Source: JBCBSZ01 sp039818945 (lineage in GTDB: Bacteria > Actinomycetota > Acidimicrobiia > Acidimicrobiales > Poriferisodalaceae). Taken from it: a stretch of DNA of 64,000 bases. Under the pieces are notes generated by a model. That model was not told the origin of the DNA. It did no database searches and saw only the letters and a program-made list of their open reading frames with translations. The stretch spans positions 1-64,000 of the forward strand of contig JBCBSZ010000001.1 in NCBI GenBank assembly GCA_039818945.1, given 5' to 3'. Positions 8,644 to 16,694 of this stretch are shown piece after piece (position 1 is the first letter of the stretch; the number at the start of each line of letters is the position of its first letter). The translations under genes and the position numbers were made by a program.

Positions 8644-9493
8644 GCGGCGGGGGTTGGTCAACCGCTGCCTGCCGTTCAGCATGGTCGACGGTCCGGGCAA
8701 CCGGTTCGTCGTGTTCCTGCAGGGCTGCAACTACGACTGCGTCGGGTGCCACAACCCCCACACGATCAACGCCTGCAACGGGTGCGACGTGTGCGTCGAG
8801 GCCTGCCCCGAGCTGGCGCTCACGATGCGCCCCGGCGCACCGCCCGCGCTCGATCTCGACGCCTGCACCGACTGCGACCGATGCGTCGAGGAGTGCGGCT
8901 TCGACTCGACCCCGCTGGCGCGCGAGCTCACGGTGGCCGAGCTGCTCGATCGGGTCCGCCCCCACGCTCCGTTCCTCTCCGGCATCACCGTCTCCGGCGG
9001 CGAGGCGACGCTGCAGGCCGGGTTCGTCCGCGACCTCTTCGCCGCGACCAAGGCCGATCCCGAGCTGCGGCACCTCACGACCATGGTCGACACGAACGGC
9101 TCGGCGCCGCAGGAGGTCTGGGACCTGCTCGCCCCGGTCACCGACGGCTTCCTCGTCGACCTGAAGGCCTGGGATCCGGCCGTGCACCAGCGCCTGACGA
9201 GCGCCCCCATCGGTCCGGTGCTCGACTCGATCGCCCACCTGGCCGCGCTCGACCTGCTCCACGAGGTCCGGATGCTGATCGTCGGCGACGAGAACGACCG
9301 GCACGGCGACGTCACCGCCGCCGCTGCCTGGCTGCGCTCCGTCGCCCCCGACGTGCCGGTCAAGATGTACGGCTTCCGCCATCACGGGACCCGGCCCCAG
9401 GCGGCCTCCCTCCGGGAGCCGACCGGCGAGGAGCTGCGCCACCTCGCCGAGATCGTCCGCACCACCGGCGAGCGCGAGGTCGTGCTCGTCTGA
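8633..9493 (+). CDS. yjjW: YjjW-family glycine radical enzyme activase (radical SAM)
   Basis: A 286-residue radical SAM activase. The cluster motif is C32-x3-C36-x2-C39 (CNYDCVGC), which binds the 4Fe-4S cluster that cleaves S-adenosylmethionine. A ferredoxin-like insert follows with CNGCDVCVEACP and CTDCDRCVEEC, enough for two more 4Fe-4S clusters. SGGEATLQ is the glycine-rich SAM-binding motif. Known activases of this class abstract hydrogen from the glycine of their partner, here the YjjI protein. The start is the GTG at 8633 inside the end of yjjI, so translation is coupled. This pairing makes both assignments strong. Confidence 0.92.
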   Translation: MSAERRGLVNRCLPFSMVDGPGNRFVVFLQGCNYDCVGCHNPHTINACNGCDVCVEACPELALTMRPGAPPALDLDACTDCDRCVEECGFDSTPLARELTVAELLDRVRPHAPFLSGITVSGGEATLQAGFVRDLFAATKADPELRHLTTMVDTNGSAPQEVWDLLAPVTDGFLVDLKAWDPAVHQRLTSAPIGPVLDSIAHLAALDLLHEVRMLIVGDENDRHGDVTAAAAWLRSVAPDVPVKMYGFRHHGTRPQAASLREPTGEELRHLAEIVRTTGEREVVLV

Positions 9494-9513
9494 ACCGCGG
9501 TCCCGGCGATGGG

Positions 9514-9519
9514 TACCGT
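9514..9519 (+). promoter_or_regulatory. TAnnnT -10 box, leaderless promoter of the LysR gene
   Basis: TACCGT is followed after 7 nt by the ATG at 9527. This supports 9527 rather than the in-frame ATG at 9509, which lies upstream of the box. Confidence 0.5.
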
Positions 9520-9526
9520 CGTCGGC

Positions 9527-10429
9527 ATGGCCGTCGACCTCGAGCTGCTCCGCTCGTTCGTCGCGGTCGCCGAGGAGGGCCACGTCGGACGGGCCGCAGC
9601 GCGGCTCTACGTCTCGCAGCCGGCCCTGACCAAGCGGCTCCACCGACTCGAGGAGCAGGTCGGCGCCTCCCTGTTGCAACGGGCCGGTCGCGGCATCGAG
9701 CTCACCGAGGCCGGACGGTCGCTGGCCGATGAAGCGTCCTCGATTGTGGCCACCGCCGACGCCGCGGTCGAGCGGGCCCGGCACGTCGCCGGTGGAACCG
9801 CCGACCAGATCTCGATCGGCTTCGTCGCGCCGATGCCCCACGAGATCACCACCGACCTGCTCCGAGCCGCCCGCGACCGGCCGGGGCCCGACGTCGCGCT
9901 CCGCTCGCTCGCGTGGGACGAGCAGCTGGCCTCGGTGCTCGCCGGCGCCGTCGACGTCGCCCTGGTGCGGGGACCGATCGAGGGACTTCCCGAGGCCGGC
10001 CGGATCGGCGACGGCCTGCGCTGCGAGCTGCTCTTCGAGGAGCGGCGGGTCGCCGCGTTCGCCGTCGATCACCCGCGGGCGACGGAGGACGTGATCGAGC
10101 TGGCCGACCTGGCCGACGAACCGATCGTCGCACCCGAGGTGAACACGAGCTACTGGACGGTCGACCCGAGACCCGACGGCCGATCACCCCGACTCGGTCC
10201 GGCCGTGTCGACGGTCGTGGAGATGCTCGAGGTCGTCGCATCGGGACAGGCGATGGTCCTGACCGCCGAGTCGGTGAGCACCTACTACCAGCGACCCGAC
10301 GTGGCCTACGTGCCGGTCGCCGACCTCTCGCCGTCGACCGTGCACCTCGTCTCGGGCGACCCGCCGACGGCAGCGGTCGCCGAGCTGACCGAGGAGATCA
10401 GGGAGCGATCGGCACCGCTGCGGGGGTGA
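9527..10429 (+). CDS. LysR-family transcriptional regulator
   Basis: A 300-residue LysR regulator. The N-terminal winged helix (about 1-60) reads LELLRSFVAVAEEGHVGRAA then SQPALTKRLHRLEEQVGASL, the classic LysR signature, followed by the linker helix and a periplasmic-binding-like effector domain (about 90-290). The ATG at 9527 is chosen because a TACCGT box ends 7 nt before it and because family members start within a few residues of LELLRSF. LysR proteins usually control a neighbouring or divergent gene; here both neighbours lie on the same strand, so the target could be the dimethylformamidase-like gene 12 bases downstream. The effector is unknown. Confidence 0.9.
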   Translation: MAVDLELLRSFVAVAEEGHVGRAAARLYVSQPALTKRLHRLEEQVGASLLQRAGRGIELTEAGRSLADEASSIVATADAAVERARHVAGGTADQISIGFVAPMPHEITTDLLRAARDRPGPDVALRSLAWDEQLASVLAGAVDVALVRGPIEGLPEAGRIGDGLRCELLFEERRVAAFAVDHPRATEDVIELADLADEPIVAPEVNTSYWTVDPRPDGRSPRLGPAVSTVVEMLEVVASGQAMVLTAESVSTYYQRPDVAYVPVADLSPSTVHLVSGDPPTAAVAELTEEIRERSAPLRG

Positions 10430-10441
10430 CAGACTCCCCCG

Positions 10442-11986
10442 GTGGCCGACGACCAGACGTTCCACGACGACATCGAGGGGTACTGCGGCCGACTGAGCCA
10501 TCGCCCAGGTGAGACCGCCCAGCTCCACGTCTCGACCCGAGCTGACCGGTACGACGTGACCGTCGAGCGGTGGGGAGCAGAGCGTGAGCTCGTCTGGTCG
10601 GCGGCCGGGCTGACGGGGGTCTGGACGCCGCCGCCCGACGATGCCGACGCCGCGGGCTGCAGCTGGCCGGTCTCGGTCGAGATCCCGATCGGCGAGGGGT
10701 GGCGCAGCGGCTTCCACCTCGTCACGCTCACCGCGGTCGGTGCCGAACCCGGCCGAGACGTCGCCCACGCCGGCTTCGTGGTCCGCGGTCCGATCGACGT
10801 CGACGAGCGAGCCCCGATGCTGCTCGTGCTCGAGACGAACACCTGGAACGCCTACAACACCTGGGGCGGACGCAGCCTCTACACCGGTGGGCACCGCGTG
10901 TCGTTCGAGCGGCCGTTCGGCCGCGGGATGCTCTGTCGGCCGGAGATCGACCGCGACGACCGCAAGGCCCGTCCGGTCCGCTGGCGGGAGACCCCCGACG
11001 CCGACGGTCTGATCTTCCAGGAGCACCGCACGGCCAACGCCTACCCGTCGGCGATCGGCTCGACCGGCTGGTTCACCCACCCCCGCCGGTTCGTCGAGTG
11101 GGCCGAGGCCGCGGGCTACCGCTTCGACGTGGCGGTCTCGACCGATCTCGACACCGATCCGGAGGCGCTCGACGGCTACGAGCTCGTCGTGAGCGTCGGC
11201 CACGACGAGTACTGGTCGGCTCCCCAGCGCGACGCGATCGAGGCCCACGTCCGCAGCGGCGGAGCCTTCGCCTCGTTCTCCGGCAACACGATGTTCTGGC
11301 AGGTCCGCCACGAGGGCTCGTCCATGGTGTGCCACAAGTACCGGGCGCACCTCGACGACCCGGTCGTCGCCGAGGGCCGGGTCGCGGAGGCGACCGGGAT
11401 GTGGGCCGACCCGATCGTCGGCCGGCCCGAGTGGTCGCTGCTCGGCGCCGGCTCCGCCTTCGGCCTCTACCACCGCTTCGGTCAGGCGACCGCCCGCGGC
11501 GTCGGTGGGTTCGTCGTCTACCGGGCCGACCACTGGTTGGTGGAGGGCACGGGTCTGCGCTACGGCGACGTGCTCGGCGCCGACGACGGCGTCGTCGGCT
11601 ATGAGACGCTCGGCTGCCCGATCACCCTCGACGAGCTACAGCTGCCCGTGCCCTGGCCCCGCGACGACCTGCCCGCCGACCTCGAGATCGTCGGCCACGT
11701 CGCGTCGAGCAACCTCGGCGTCGGCGAGTACCCGAAGTCGATCGCGGCGCTCAGCGACCAGGGCGATCTGGAGTTCATCGCCACCCGACTCCACGGCGAC
11801 ACGAGCGAGCGCAACCTCGCACGGGTGCGCAACGGCAACGCCGTGATGGCGGTCGGACGCCCGTTCGGCCCGGGCGGCGGCGAGGTCGTGACGGTCGGGA
11901 CGACGGACTGGGTCTTCGGTCTGGCCGACGATCCCGCCGTCGCCCGCGTGACCGCGAACGTCCTCGATCGACACCGGTCGGGGTAG
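10442..11986 (+). CDS. N,N-dimethylformamidase large-subunit-like protein
   Basis: A 514-residue protein whose main part (about 110-510) resembles the C-terminal domain of the N,N-dimethylformamidase beta subunit. It contains ETNTWNAYNTWGGRSLY (about 137-153), AAGYRFDVAVSTDLD and VVSVGHDEYWSAPQR (about 250-265), the best conserved blocks of that family. The true enzyme hydrolyses dimethylformamide at a mononuclear iron held by Tyr and Glu residues; the Tyr-rich and GHDEYW blocks here could hold such a site. It is shorter than the roughly 760-residue amidase and no small subunit gene is beside it, so the substrate may differ. The GTG start follows the LysR stop by 12 bases. Confidence 0.72.
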   Translation: MADDQTFHDDIEGYCGRLSHRPGETAQLHVSTRADRYDVTVERWGAERELVWSAAGLTGVWTPPPDDADAAGCSWPVSVEIPIGEGWRSGFHLVTLTAVGAEPGRDVAHAGFVVRGPIDVDERAPMLLVLETNTWNAYNTWGGRSLYTGGHRVSFERPFGRGMLCRPEIDRDDRKARPVRWRETPDADGLIFQEHRTANAYPSAIGSTGWFTHPRRFVEWAEAAGYRFDVAVSTDLDTDPEALDGYELVVSVGHDEYWSAPQRDAIEAHVRSGGAFASFSGNTMFWQVRHEGSSMVCHKYRAHLDDPVVAEGRVAEATGMWADPIVGRPEWSLLGAGSAFGLYHRFGQATARGVGGFVVYRADHWLVEGTGLRYGDVLGADDGVVGYETLGCPITLDELQLPVPWPRDDLPADLEIVGHVASSNLGVGEYPKSIAALSDQGDLEFIATRLHGDTSERNLARVRNGNAVMAVGRPFGPGGGEVVTVGTTDWVFGLADDPAVARVTANVLDRHRSG

Positions 11987-12022
11987 GCACCGCCGCGGGA
12001 TCTCCCTCGGACCTGGCCGGAC

Positions 12023-12046
12023 GCGGTGCCGGCCCCGGGGCACCGC
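12023..12046 (+). terminator. hairpin after the dimethylformamidase-like gene
   Basis: GCGGTGCC and GGCACCGC form an 8-bp perfect GC-rich stem around an 8-nt loop, 36 bases after the 11986 stop. No T-tract follows, as is common for actinobacterial terminators. Confidence 0.45.
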
Positions 12047-12064
12047 CACTACCGTCGGGGCCCG

Positions 12065-12106
12065 ATGAGGAGGACTCGACGCCCCCGGAGGCGCATCGCA
12101 CCGTGA
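12065..12106 (+). CDS. possible 13-residue arginine-rich leader peptide
   Basis: An ATG at 12065 opens a 13-codon frame with seven Arg residues, ending in a TGA whose bases overlap the GTG start of the zinc-ribbon gene (GTGA). A TACCGT box at 12050-12055 lies 9 nt before the ATG. Translation of this leader could couple to the gene below. Such a short frame can arise by chance, so confidence is low. Confidence 0.25.
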   Translation: MRRTRRPRRRIAP

Positions 12107-13344
12107 GCGCCTGCGGCTCCTGCGGCCACCCGCTCCGCGACGACGATGCGTTCTGCTCGAGCTGTGGGGCTCGCCGGGAGCCGGCGGTCGTCAGCCTGAC
12201 CGGGGGCGGTGAGACCGCGGTCGAGCAGCGGACGGTGGTCGGGGCTCGCCGTCGCAACCTGGTGCCGCTCGTCGCCGTCGTCGCGCTCCTCGCCGTCGCC
12301 GGCCTCGTGGCGCTGTCGCGGTCGACCGACGAGCCGGAGGCCGAGGCGTCGCCGACCACGACGATCGCCTCGCCACCGACCGAACCACCAACCACCGAGC
12401 CCGCACCGCCGCCGCCCGACCCGGTCGGCGACGACGAGGACCTCGTGCTCGACGGTCTCGACCAGCTCGGCCTGGGACCGAACCGGCTCGCGGTGCGCTC
12501 CGGCGAGGTCGTGTTCACCTACGACCCCGACGCCGGCTCGCTGCTCGCCCGCCACGACCTCACCCGATCGAGCGGCGGCGACATCTGGTTCGGCGACGAC
12601 GAGCTGATCATGCGGAGCCAGGGTCAGACCGGACCGGGCATGTCGGTCCTCGAGCTCGACACCGGCCGCTTCCGCAACTACGTCGGCATCAACTTCATCG
12701 TCAGCGACGCCTCCGCCGACCTGGTGGTGGGCCAGGAGTTCGGTCGCTTCTTCGGTGGTGGACGATGGGCGGTCGTCGACGTGGACGGGTTCTCGATCGA
12801 CCGGGTCGAGATCGCCGGCACACCCGCCTTCACGTTCCTCGCCGCGGCCGGTGACGGCGTGCTGCTCGACGAGGGCGGCCAGATCGTGCACCTCCGCGAC
12901 GGCGAGCGCACCGCCCTCGGCTCCGGCACCCTCATCTCGTGGTCCGAAGAAGCCGCCCTCATCGGCACCTGCGACGCCGAGCTCGACTGCCGGACCCGAT
13001 CGGTCGCCTTCGACGGCAGCGACATCGTCGAGGGGCCCGGGCTGACCCTGCCGCCGCTCTCGCTCGGTGGTGAGGTGCGGTGGCTCTCGCCCGACGGTCG
13101 GATCCTCGCCGCGGTCGACCCCGCCGCTCGCCTGCTCGACCTGATCGACGTCGAGACCGGGGAGTCCCTCCCCCACGAGCTGGGCCGGACCGGGACCCAC
13201 TCGCTGCTCTGGACCCCGGACTCGACCAGGGTGATCGTGGCCGACGACGACGCCGTCGCCGTCGTCGACGTCGCCTCGGGCGCCGTGGTCAGCGCCCCCG
13301 CATCGGCGAGGGTGGACCAGGTCGGCTTCGTCGACCCGACCTGA
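12103..13344 (+). CDS. zinc-ribbon, single-pass membrane protein with propeller-like exodomain
   Basis: A 413-residue protein. Residues 4-21 form a zinc ribbon: CGSCGHPLRDDDAFCSSCG, with two CxxC knuckles. One transmembrane helix follows at about 50-70 (LVPLVAVVALLAVAGLVAL), then a Thr/Pro linker and a domain of about 300 residues with repeating beta-strand segments (for example LLDLIDVETGESLPHELG and VAVVDVASGAVV), reminiscent of a beta-propeller. The zinc ribbon should be cytoplasmic and the propeller outside. The GTG at 12103 is supported by ggag about 12 nt upstream and by the complete ribbon. Function is unknown; similar layouts occur beside Ser/Thr kinase genes. Confidence 0.75.
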   Translation: MSACGSCGHPLRDDDAFCSSCGARREPAVVSLTGGGETAVEQRTVVGARRRNLVPLVAVVALLAVAGLVALSRSTDEPEAEASPTTTIASPPTEPPTTEPAPPPPDPVGDDEDLVLDGLDQLGLGPNRLAVRSGEVVFTYDPDAGSLLARHDLTRSSGGDIWFGDDELIMRSQGQTGPGMSVLELDTGRFRNYVGINFIVSDASADLVVGQEFGRFFGGGRWAVVDVDGFSIDRVEIAGTPAFTFLAAAGDGVLLDEGGQIVHLRDGERTALGSGTLISWSEEAALIGTCDAELDCRTRSVAFDGSDIVEGPGLTLPPLSLGGEVRWLSPDGRILAAVDPAARLLDLIDVETGESLPHELGRTGTHSLLWTPDSTRVIVADDDAVAVVDVASGAVVSAPASARVDQVGFVDPT

Positions 13345-13348
13345 CGGG

Positions 13349-13855
13349 TCACTCCGGGCGCTGCTTCGCCGCCTCCGGCGAGCGGGTCCACATGATCGCC
13401 GAGTCGAAGCTGAGCTTGTCGTCCGGCTCGAACTCGATGACGACCCGCGCCGGGCTGTCGAGGAAGCGCTGGAAGGTCGTCGCGGCCACCTCGTCGTCGG
13501 GCCGCAGACGGCGGGCGAACTCCGGGTAGAACCAGTCCTTCACGTCACGACCGGAGTGCACGGTGCACGACCCCTTGTAGGTGACGGTCTTGCCCGAGCC
13601 GAGCGGCGTCCCGAAGCTGCTGATGCACACCGAGGCCCGTGGGAACCGGCGGATCGCCGAGATCCGGGCGCGCCGCTCAGCGGCCGTGAGCCAGAGCTTC
13701 CCCTCCTTCGGGAGGTACGACATGATCACGCCGAACGCCTCGCCGGCCCGGTTCGTCCACATGAAGGTGCACTCGTTCTGGACGGCGAGGAGCTGCTCCT
13801 CGAGCTCGTCGCTCAGCGCGCACTCGGTCAGGTCCTCGTAGTTGTCGTCCGCCAT
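13349..13855 (-). CDS. pyridoxamine 5'-phosphate oxidase-like flavin-binding protein
   Basis: A 168-residue split-barrel protein of the PPOX class. It shows the family pattern ECTFMWTNRAGEAFGVIMSY, a strand with LWLTAAERRARISAIRR (the flavin-phosphate-binding Arg region) and ASVCISSFGTPLGSGKTVTYKG. Relatives bind FMN, F420 or haem; the choice cannot be read here, though F420-dependent members are common in actinobacteria. It lies 22 bases after the aldolase gene of the iolC unit on the same strand, but it has its own TAGGGT box 6 nt before its ATG, so it is probably transcribed separately as a leaderless mRNA. A link to inositol is not evident. Confidence 0.8.
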   Translation of the reverse strand: MADDNYEDLTECALSDELEEQLLAVQNECTFMWTNRAGEAFGVIMSYLPKEGKLWLTAAERRARISAIRRFPRASVCISSFGTPLGSGKTVTYKGSCTVHSGRDVKDWFYPEFARRLRPDDEVAATTFQRFLDSPARVVIEFEPDDKLSFDSAIMWTRSPEAAKQRPE

Positions 13856-13861
13856 GGCGGC

Positions 13862-13867
13862 ACCCTA
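13862..13867 (-). promoter_or_regulatory. TAnnnT -10 box, leaderless promoter of the PPOX gene
   Basis: On the minus strand TAGGGT is followed after 6 nt by the ATG at 13855. The hexamer is identical to the -10 boxes of the iolC and iolE promoters. Confidence 0.5.
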
Positions 13868-13877
13868 CGCGAGGCCC

Positions 13878-14750
13878 TCAGCAGACTCGGCGGGCCTCCG
13901 AGGTCGCCGACACCAGCATGTCGAACCGCTCCACACCGACCGACGAGAGACGGCCTCGTCGGTCTGGCGCGCCGATCGAGTCGCCCCAGATCGCGCGGCC
14001 CGCCATGAACCCGGAGCAGCCGTTCGCACAGGCCACCTCGGTCTGGCGGACGAACAGCTCGAAGGGGGCGCCCCACGACAGCACCGCCCAGGGTTGCCCG
14101 GTGACCTCGTCGACCCGACGACAGGCGTCGTCCCACCGCTCGGGATGGTCGGCCGCGGACGGGAAGGGCATCTTGATCACGTCGGGCCCGAGCGCCCCGA
14201 TGCGCTCGGCGGAGGCGACGATCGTGCGCTCGCGATCCTCGACGTCGACGACCTCGTACGGCACCGGCTCGACGAAGAGCGGGAGACCGACCTCGCCGCA
14301 CCCGTCGACGACCGAGCGGATCAGGTCGTCCTGGGCGGCCGTGACCTCGCCACGGTCGGGGCGGTACAGCACGAGCAGCTTGGCCGCGGACGCACCGACC
14401 TCGGCAGCACGGCGTGGGCTCCAGCCCTCGAGGAGTTGGTTGGTGACGACCCCGGCATCACCGAGGTACCCCTGCGCCTCGAGCGCGCACAGGGTGCCGA
14501 CCCCCGCGGGGACCAGCCCGGCCCGGAGGAGCTGATCGATGGACAGCTCGGGGTCGAGCATCACCGCCGAGGGGCGGTCGCCGAACACCTCGACGACATC
14601 GATCTTGAAGCGCACGAGCTCCTCGACCGACACGCCGTCGGGATCGTCGCGGTCGAACTCGACGCGCAACGAGTCGCGGTGGTCGATCGCCAGGACGGTC
14701 AGCCGGCCGTCGTCGTCGACGAGCGGCCGGAGCGCCTCGCGCCCGATCAC
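13878..14750 (-). CDS. class I aldolase, LacD/YihT-like
   Basis: A 290-residue TIM-barrel aldolase resembling tagatose-bisphosphate (LacD) and sulfofructose-phosphate (YihT) aldolases. Seen motifs are VLAIDHRDSL near the N-terminus, VMLDPEL, AAKLLVLYRP with the probable Schiff-base region and VIKMPFPSAADHPERW. As third gene of the iolC-iolB unit it is a good candidate for the 2-deoxy-5-keto-gluconate-6-phosphate aldolase step (IolJ role), giving dihydroxyacetone phosphate and malonate semialdehyde. No class II IolJ is present in the window. The GTG start at 14750 lies 7 bases below the iolB stop. A second aldolase-like protein is encoded in the iolE operon, so roles could be divided. Confidence 0.75.
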   Translation of the reverse strand: MIGREALRPLVDDDGRLTVLAIDHRDSLRVEFDRDDPDGVSVEELVRFKIDVVEVFGDRPSAVMLDPELSIDQLLRAGLVPAGVGTLCALEAQGYLGDAGVVTNQLLEGWSPRRAAEVGASAAKLLVLYRPDRGEVTAAQDDLIRSVVDGCGEVGLPLFVEPVPYEVVDVEDRERTIVASAERIGALGPDVIKMPFPSAADHPERWDDACRRVDEVTGQPWAVLSWGAPFELFVRQTEVACANGCSGFMAGRAIWGDSIGAPDRRGRLSSVGVERFDMLVSATSEARRVC

Positions 14751-14757
14751 CTCCGCA

Positions 14758-15558
14758 TCACGGGGCGACCTTCGGCAGCTCCCAGCCGCGGGCCTCCCAG
14801 TCGTCCTCGATCCACGTGTACGCCGAGTGGAAGCACGGCGGCGTGGCCCGCTCGTCGCCGATCAGCTCGCCGGCGAGGTAGTTGAGGAAGAACATGTGCG
14901 AACCCGGCGCACCGACGCTGGAGTGGTAGCCCTTCGGGACGGTGACGACGTCGCCGTCGTGGGCGACGTGGGTCTCGTCGAAGGGCTCGTCGACGCGCCA
15001 GTTCCGGTGGAGGCAGAAGCCATCGGACGGGTCGGTGCGGAAGTAGTAGGTCTCCTCGAGGTACGGCGACCCGTCGAAGCCATCGTGGCAGTGCGGCGGC
15101 CAGCCCGACCACATGCCCCGGGGCACGTAGACCTCGTAGATGATGAGGCGCTCGGCCGGCAGGGGCGACGCGAGGGCGTGGACGACCTGGCGGCGGGCCA
15201 TGCCGCCGCCGCGGATCTCGGTCCGCATCTCGTCCGGCGTGAACACCCGGACCTCGTAGCGGCCCTCGGCGGGTGCCGACCCGACGGCGCACTCGCCCCC
15301 GCCCTCGATGGTGAGCGACGCCCCGGGCGGTGCGTAGAGGATGTTCGGCATCTCATCGAACACCGACGAGCGGGACAGCTCGACGTCGCGACCGTCGACG
15401 GTCGCGGTGATCGAGCCGGACAGCGGCACCACGGCCACCTCCTGCCCGGCCTGACCGACGTCGGTCGCCGAGGTGGGACGGTGCACGGCGAAGGACAGGA
15501 ACCGCCAGCCCTCGGTCTCGGGCGTGAGGCTCACGAGTGGTCGTTCGCGTTCGGTCAT
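14758..15558 (-). CDS. iolB: 5-deoxy-glucuronate isomerase
   Basis: A 266-residue bicupin, the usual length for IolB. It converts 5-deoxy-glucuronate to 5-dehydro-2-deoxy-gluconate in myo-inositol breakdown. The metal site is visible in WPPHCHDGFDGSPYLEETYY (two His plus Glu) with a later His in VTVPKGYHSSVGAPG. The N-terminal cupin (about 1-125) is the degenerate one. The ATG overlaps the stop of iolC (ATGA), so the two are co-translated, and IolC acts on the product of IolB. The unit is expected to be repressed by the LacI protein at the operator in front of iolC. Cytoplasmic. Confidence 0.93.
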   Translation of the reverse strand: MTERERPLVSLTPETEGWRFLSFAVHRPTSATDVGQAGQEVAVVPLSGSITATVDGRDVELSRSSVFDEMPNILYAPPGASLTIEGGGECAVGSAPAEGRYEVRVFTPDEMRTEIRGGGMARRQVVHALASPLPAERLIIYEVYVPRGMWSGWPPHCHDGFDGSPYLEETYYFRTDPSDGFCLHRNWRVDEPFDETHVAHDGDVVTVPKGYHSSVGAPGSHMFFLNYLAGELIGDERATPPCFHSAYTWIEDDWEARGWELPKVAP

Positions 15559-16529
15559 GGTGTCTCCTCAACACGGACGGGTGGCACGCCGGTGGCGAGC
15601 ATGGTGGCGATCTCGTCGAGCGTCGGCATGTCGTCGCTGCACAGCAGCCGCGAGGCGACGATCGCCCCGGCCGCGTTGGCCTCGGTCATCATCTGCTCGG
15701 GCTCGGCACCGGTCAGCAGGCCGTGCACGAGGCTGCCGCCGAAGGCGTCGCCGGCGCCGAGGCCGCAGACGACCTCGACCGGCGTGGGTGGCACCACGAC
15801 CGAACGACCGTCGGCGCTGACGGCCATGACGCCGTCGCCGCCCATCTTCACGATGGCGAGCTCGATGCCACGGTCGATCATCCTGGCGGCGGCCTGCTCC
15901 GGGTCGGCGGTGCCGACCGCCACCTCGCACTCCTCCCGGTTGCCGACCGCGACGGTGACGTGGTCGAGCAGCGGGCCGACCGCAGCGCCGGCCTCGGCGG
16001 CCGACGACCAGAACATCGGGCGGTAGTCGAGGTCGAGCACGGTGTGGCTGCGGCGAGCGCGCTCGGCCAGCACGGCGCGGGTCGTGGTGGCCGAGGGCTC
16101 GAACGCCATGCGGGAGCCCGGGATCCACAGCACCGGCACCGAACGCACGAGGTCGAGGTCGACGTCGTCGACGGTCAGGTGCTCGTCGGGGGCGGAGGGC
16201 CGCCGGTAGAACCAGATCGACGGCTCGGCCGGAGGATCGAGCTCGGCGAACACCACCGGCGTGGGCAGGTCGGGGTGGCTGGACACGTACGAGGCGTCGA
16301 CGCCGAAGCGCTCGAGCGCGGCGCGCACGAACCCGCCGAAGGGATCGTCGCCGACCTTGGTCACGAGCGCTGCCCGGTGGCCGAGCCGGGCTGCGGCGAC
16401 CGCCACGTTGGTGGCCGTGCCGCCGATGGCCGAGCGGAACGTCGAGACCTGCGCGAGCGGCCGGTCGATCTGCTCCGGGTACAGGTCGACGCTCACCCGA
16501 CCCATCGCGAGCAGCTCGATGTCGCCCAC
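15555..16529 (-). CDS. iolC: 5-dehydro-2-deoxygluconokinase
   Basis: A 324-residue PfkB/ribokinase-family kinase that phosphorylates 5-dehydro-2-deoxygluconate. The IolC N-terminal signature GRVSVDLYPEQ is followed by FRSAIGGTATNVAVAAARLG (substrate motif); the C-terminal PfkB signature VVCGLGAGDAFGGSLVHGL holds the catalytic Asp. The start is taken as the GTG at 16529 because gaccggggagggg lies just upstream as a ribosome site and the family has a few residues before GRVSVDLYP. The open frame continues upstream into the operator, which argues against a longer protein. First gene of the iolC-iolB-aldolase unit. Confidence 0.93.
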   Translation of the reverse strand: MGDIELLAMGRVSVDLYPEQIDRPLAQVSTFRSAIGGTATNVAVAAARLGHRAALVTKVGDDPFGGFVRAALERFGVDASYVSSHPDLPTPVVFAELDPPAEPSIWFYRRPSAPDEHLTVDDVDLDLVRSVPVLWIPGSRMAFEPSATTTRAVLAERARRSHTVLDLDYRPMFWSSAAEAGAAVGPLLDHVTVAVGNREECEVAVGTADPEQAAARMIDRGIELAIVKMGGDGVMAVSADGRSVVVPPTPVEVVCGLGAGDAFGGSLVHGLLTGAEPEQMMTEANAAGAIVASRLLCSDDMPTLDEIATMLATGVPPVRVEETP

Positions 16530-16549
16530 GGCCAGCCCCTCCCCGGTCT

Positions 16550-16571
16550 CGACTTGGAGCGCTCCAAGTCG
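16550..16571. promoter_or_regulatory. iol operator O1 (LacI-family site) before iolC
   Basis: A perfect 22-bp palindrome whose core, CTTGGAGCGCTCCAAG at 16553-16568, is identical to two sites flanking the LacI gene. It begins 8 nt below the iolC -10 box, so a bound repressor would cover the transcription start. CTTGGAG-type half sites with a central CG are typical of LacI-family operators. Confidence 0.85.
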
Positions 16572-16576
16572 CTCAG

Positions 16577-16604
16577 ACCCTACGCCACCACACGGACCTG
16601 TCAA
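16577..16604 (-). promoter_or_regulatory. iolC promoter, TTGACA-N16-TAGGGT
   Basis: On the minus strand a consensus -35 TTGACA (16604-16599) and TAGGGT (16582-16577) are separated by 16 bases. The iolE promoter has the same two hexamers and the same spacing. The operator lies directly downstream. Confidence 0.75.
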
Positions 16605-16645
16605 GCGGTCGGGATCGCTCGTGAACAGGCCGAACGGGGGCGCGA

Positions 16646-16684
16646 CGCCGCGGGCCGGGCCGGCGCGATGCCCGGCCCGCGGCG
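16646..16684 (-). terminator. strong hairpin terminator after the secreted Fn3-like gene
   Basis: GCCGCGGGCCGGGC and its exact complement form a 14-bp stem (15 with the outer C-G pair) around a 9-nt loop, 11 bases beyond the stop at 16695. It would separate that gene from the iolC promoter. Confidence 0.7.
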
Positions 16685-16694
16685 CTGCACGGCA

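Noticed and set aside
16530..16604. Longer iolC starting inside or above the operator
   Set aside because: It would put the -10 box and operator in the coding region and remove the strong ribosome site before GTG 16529.
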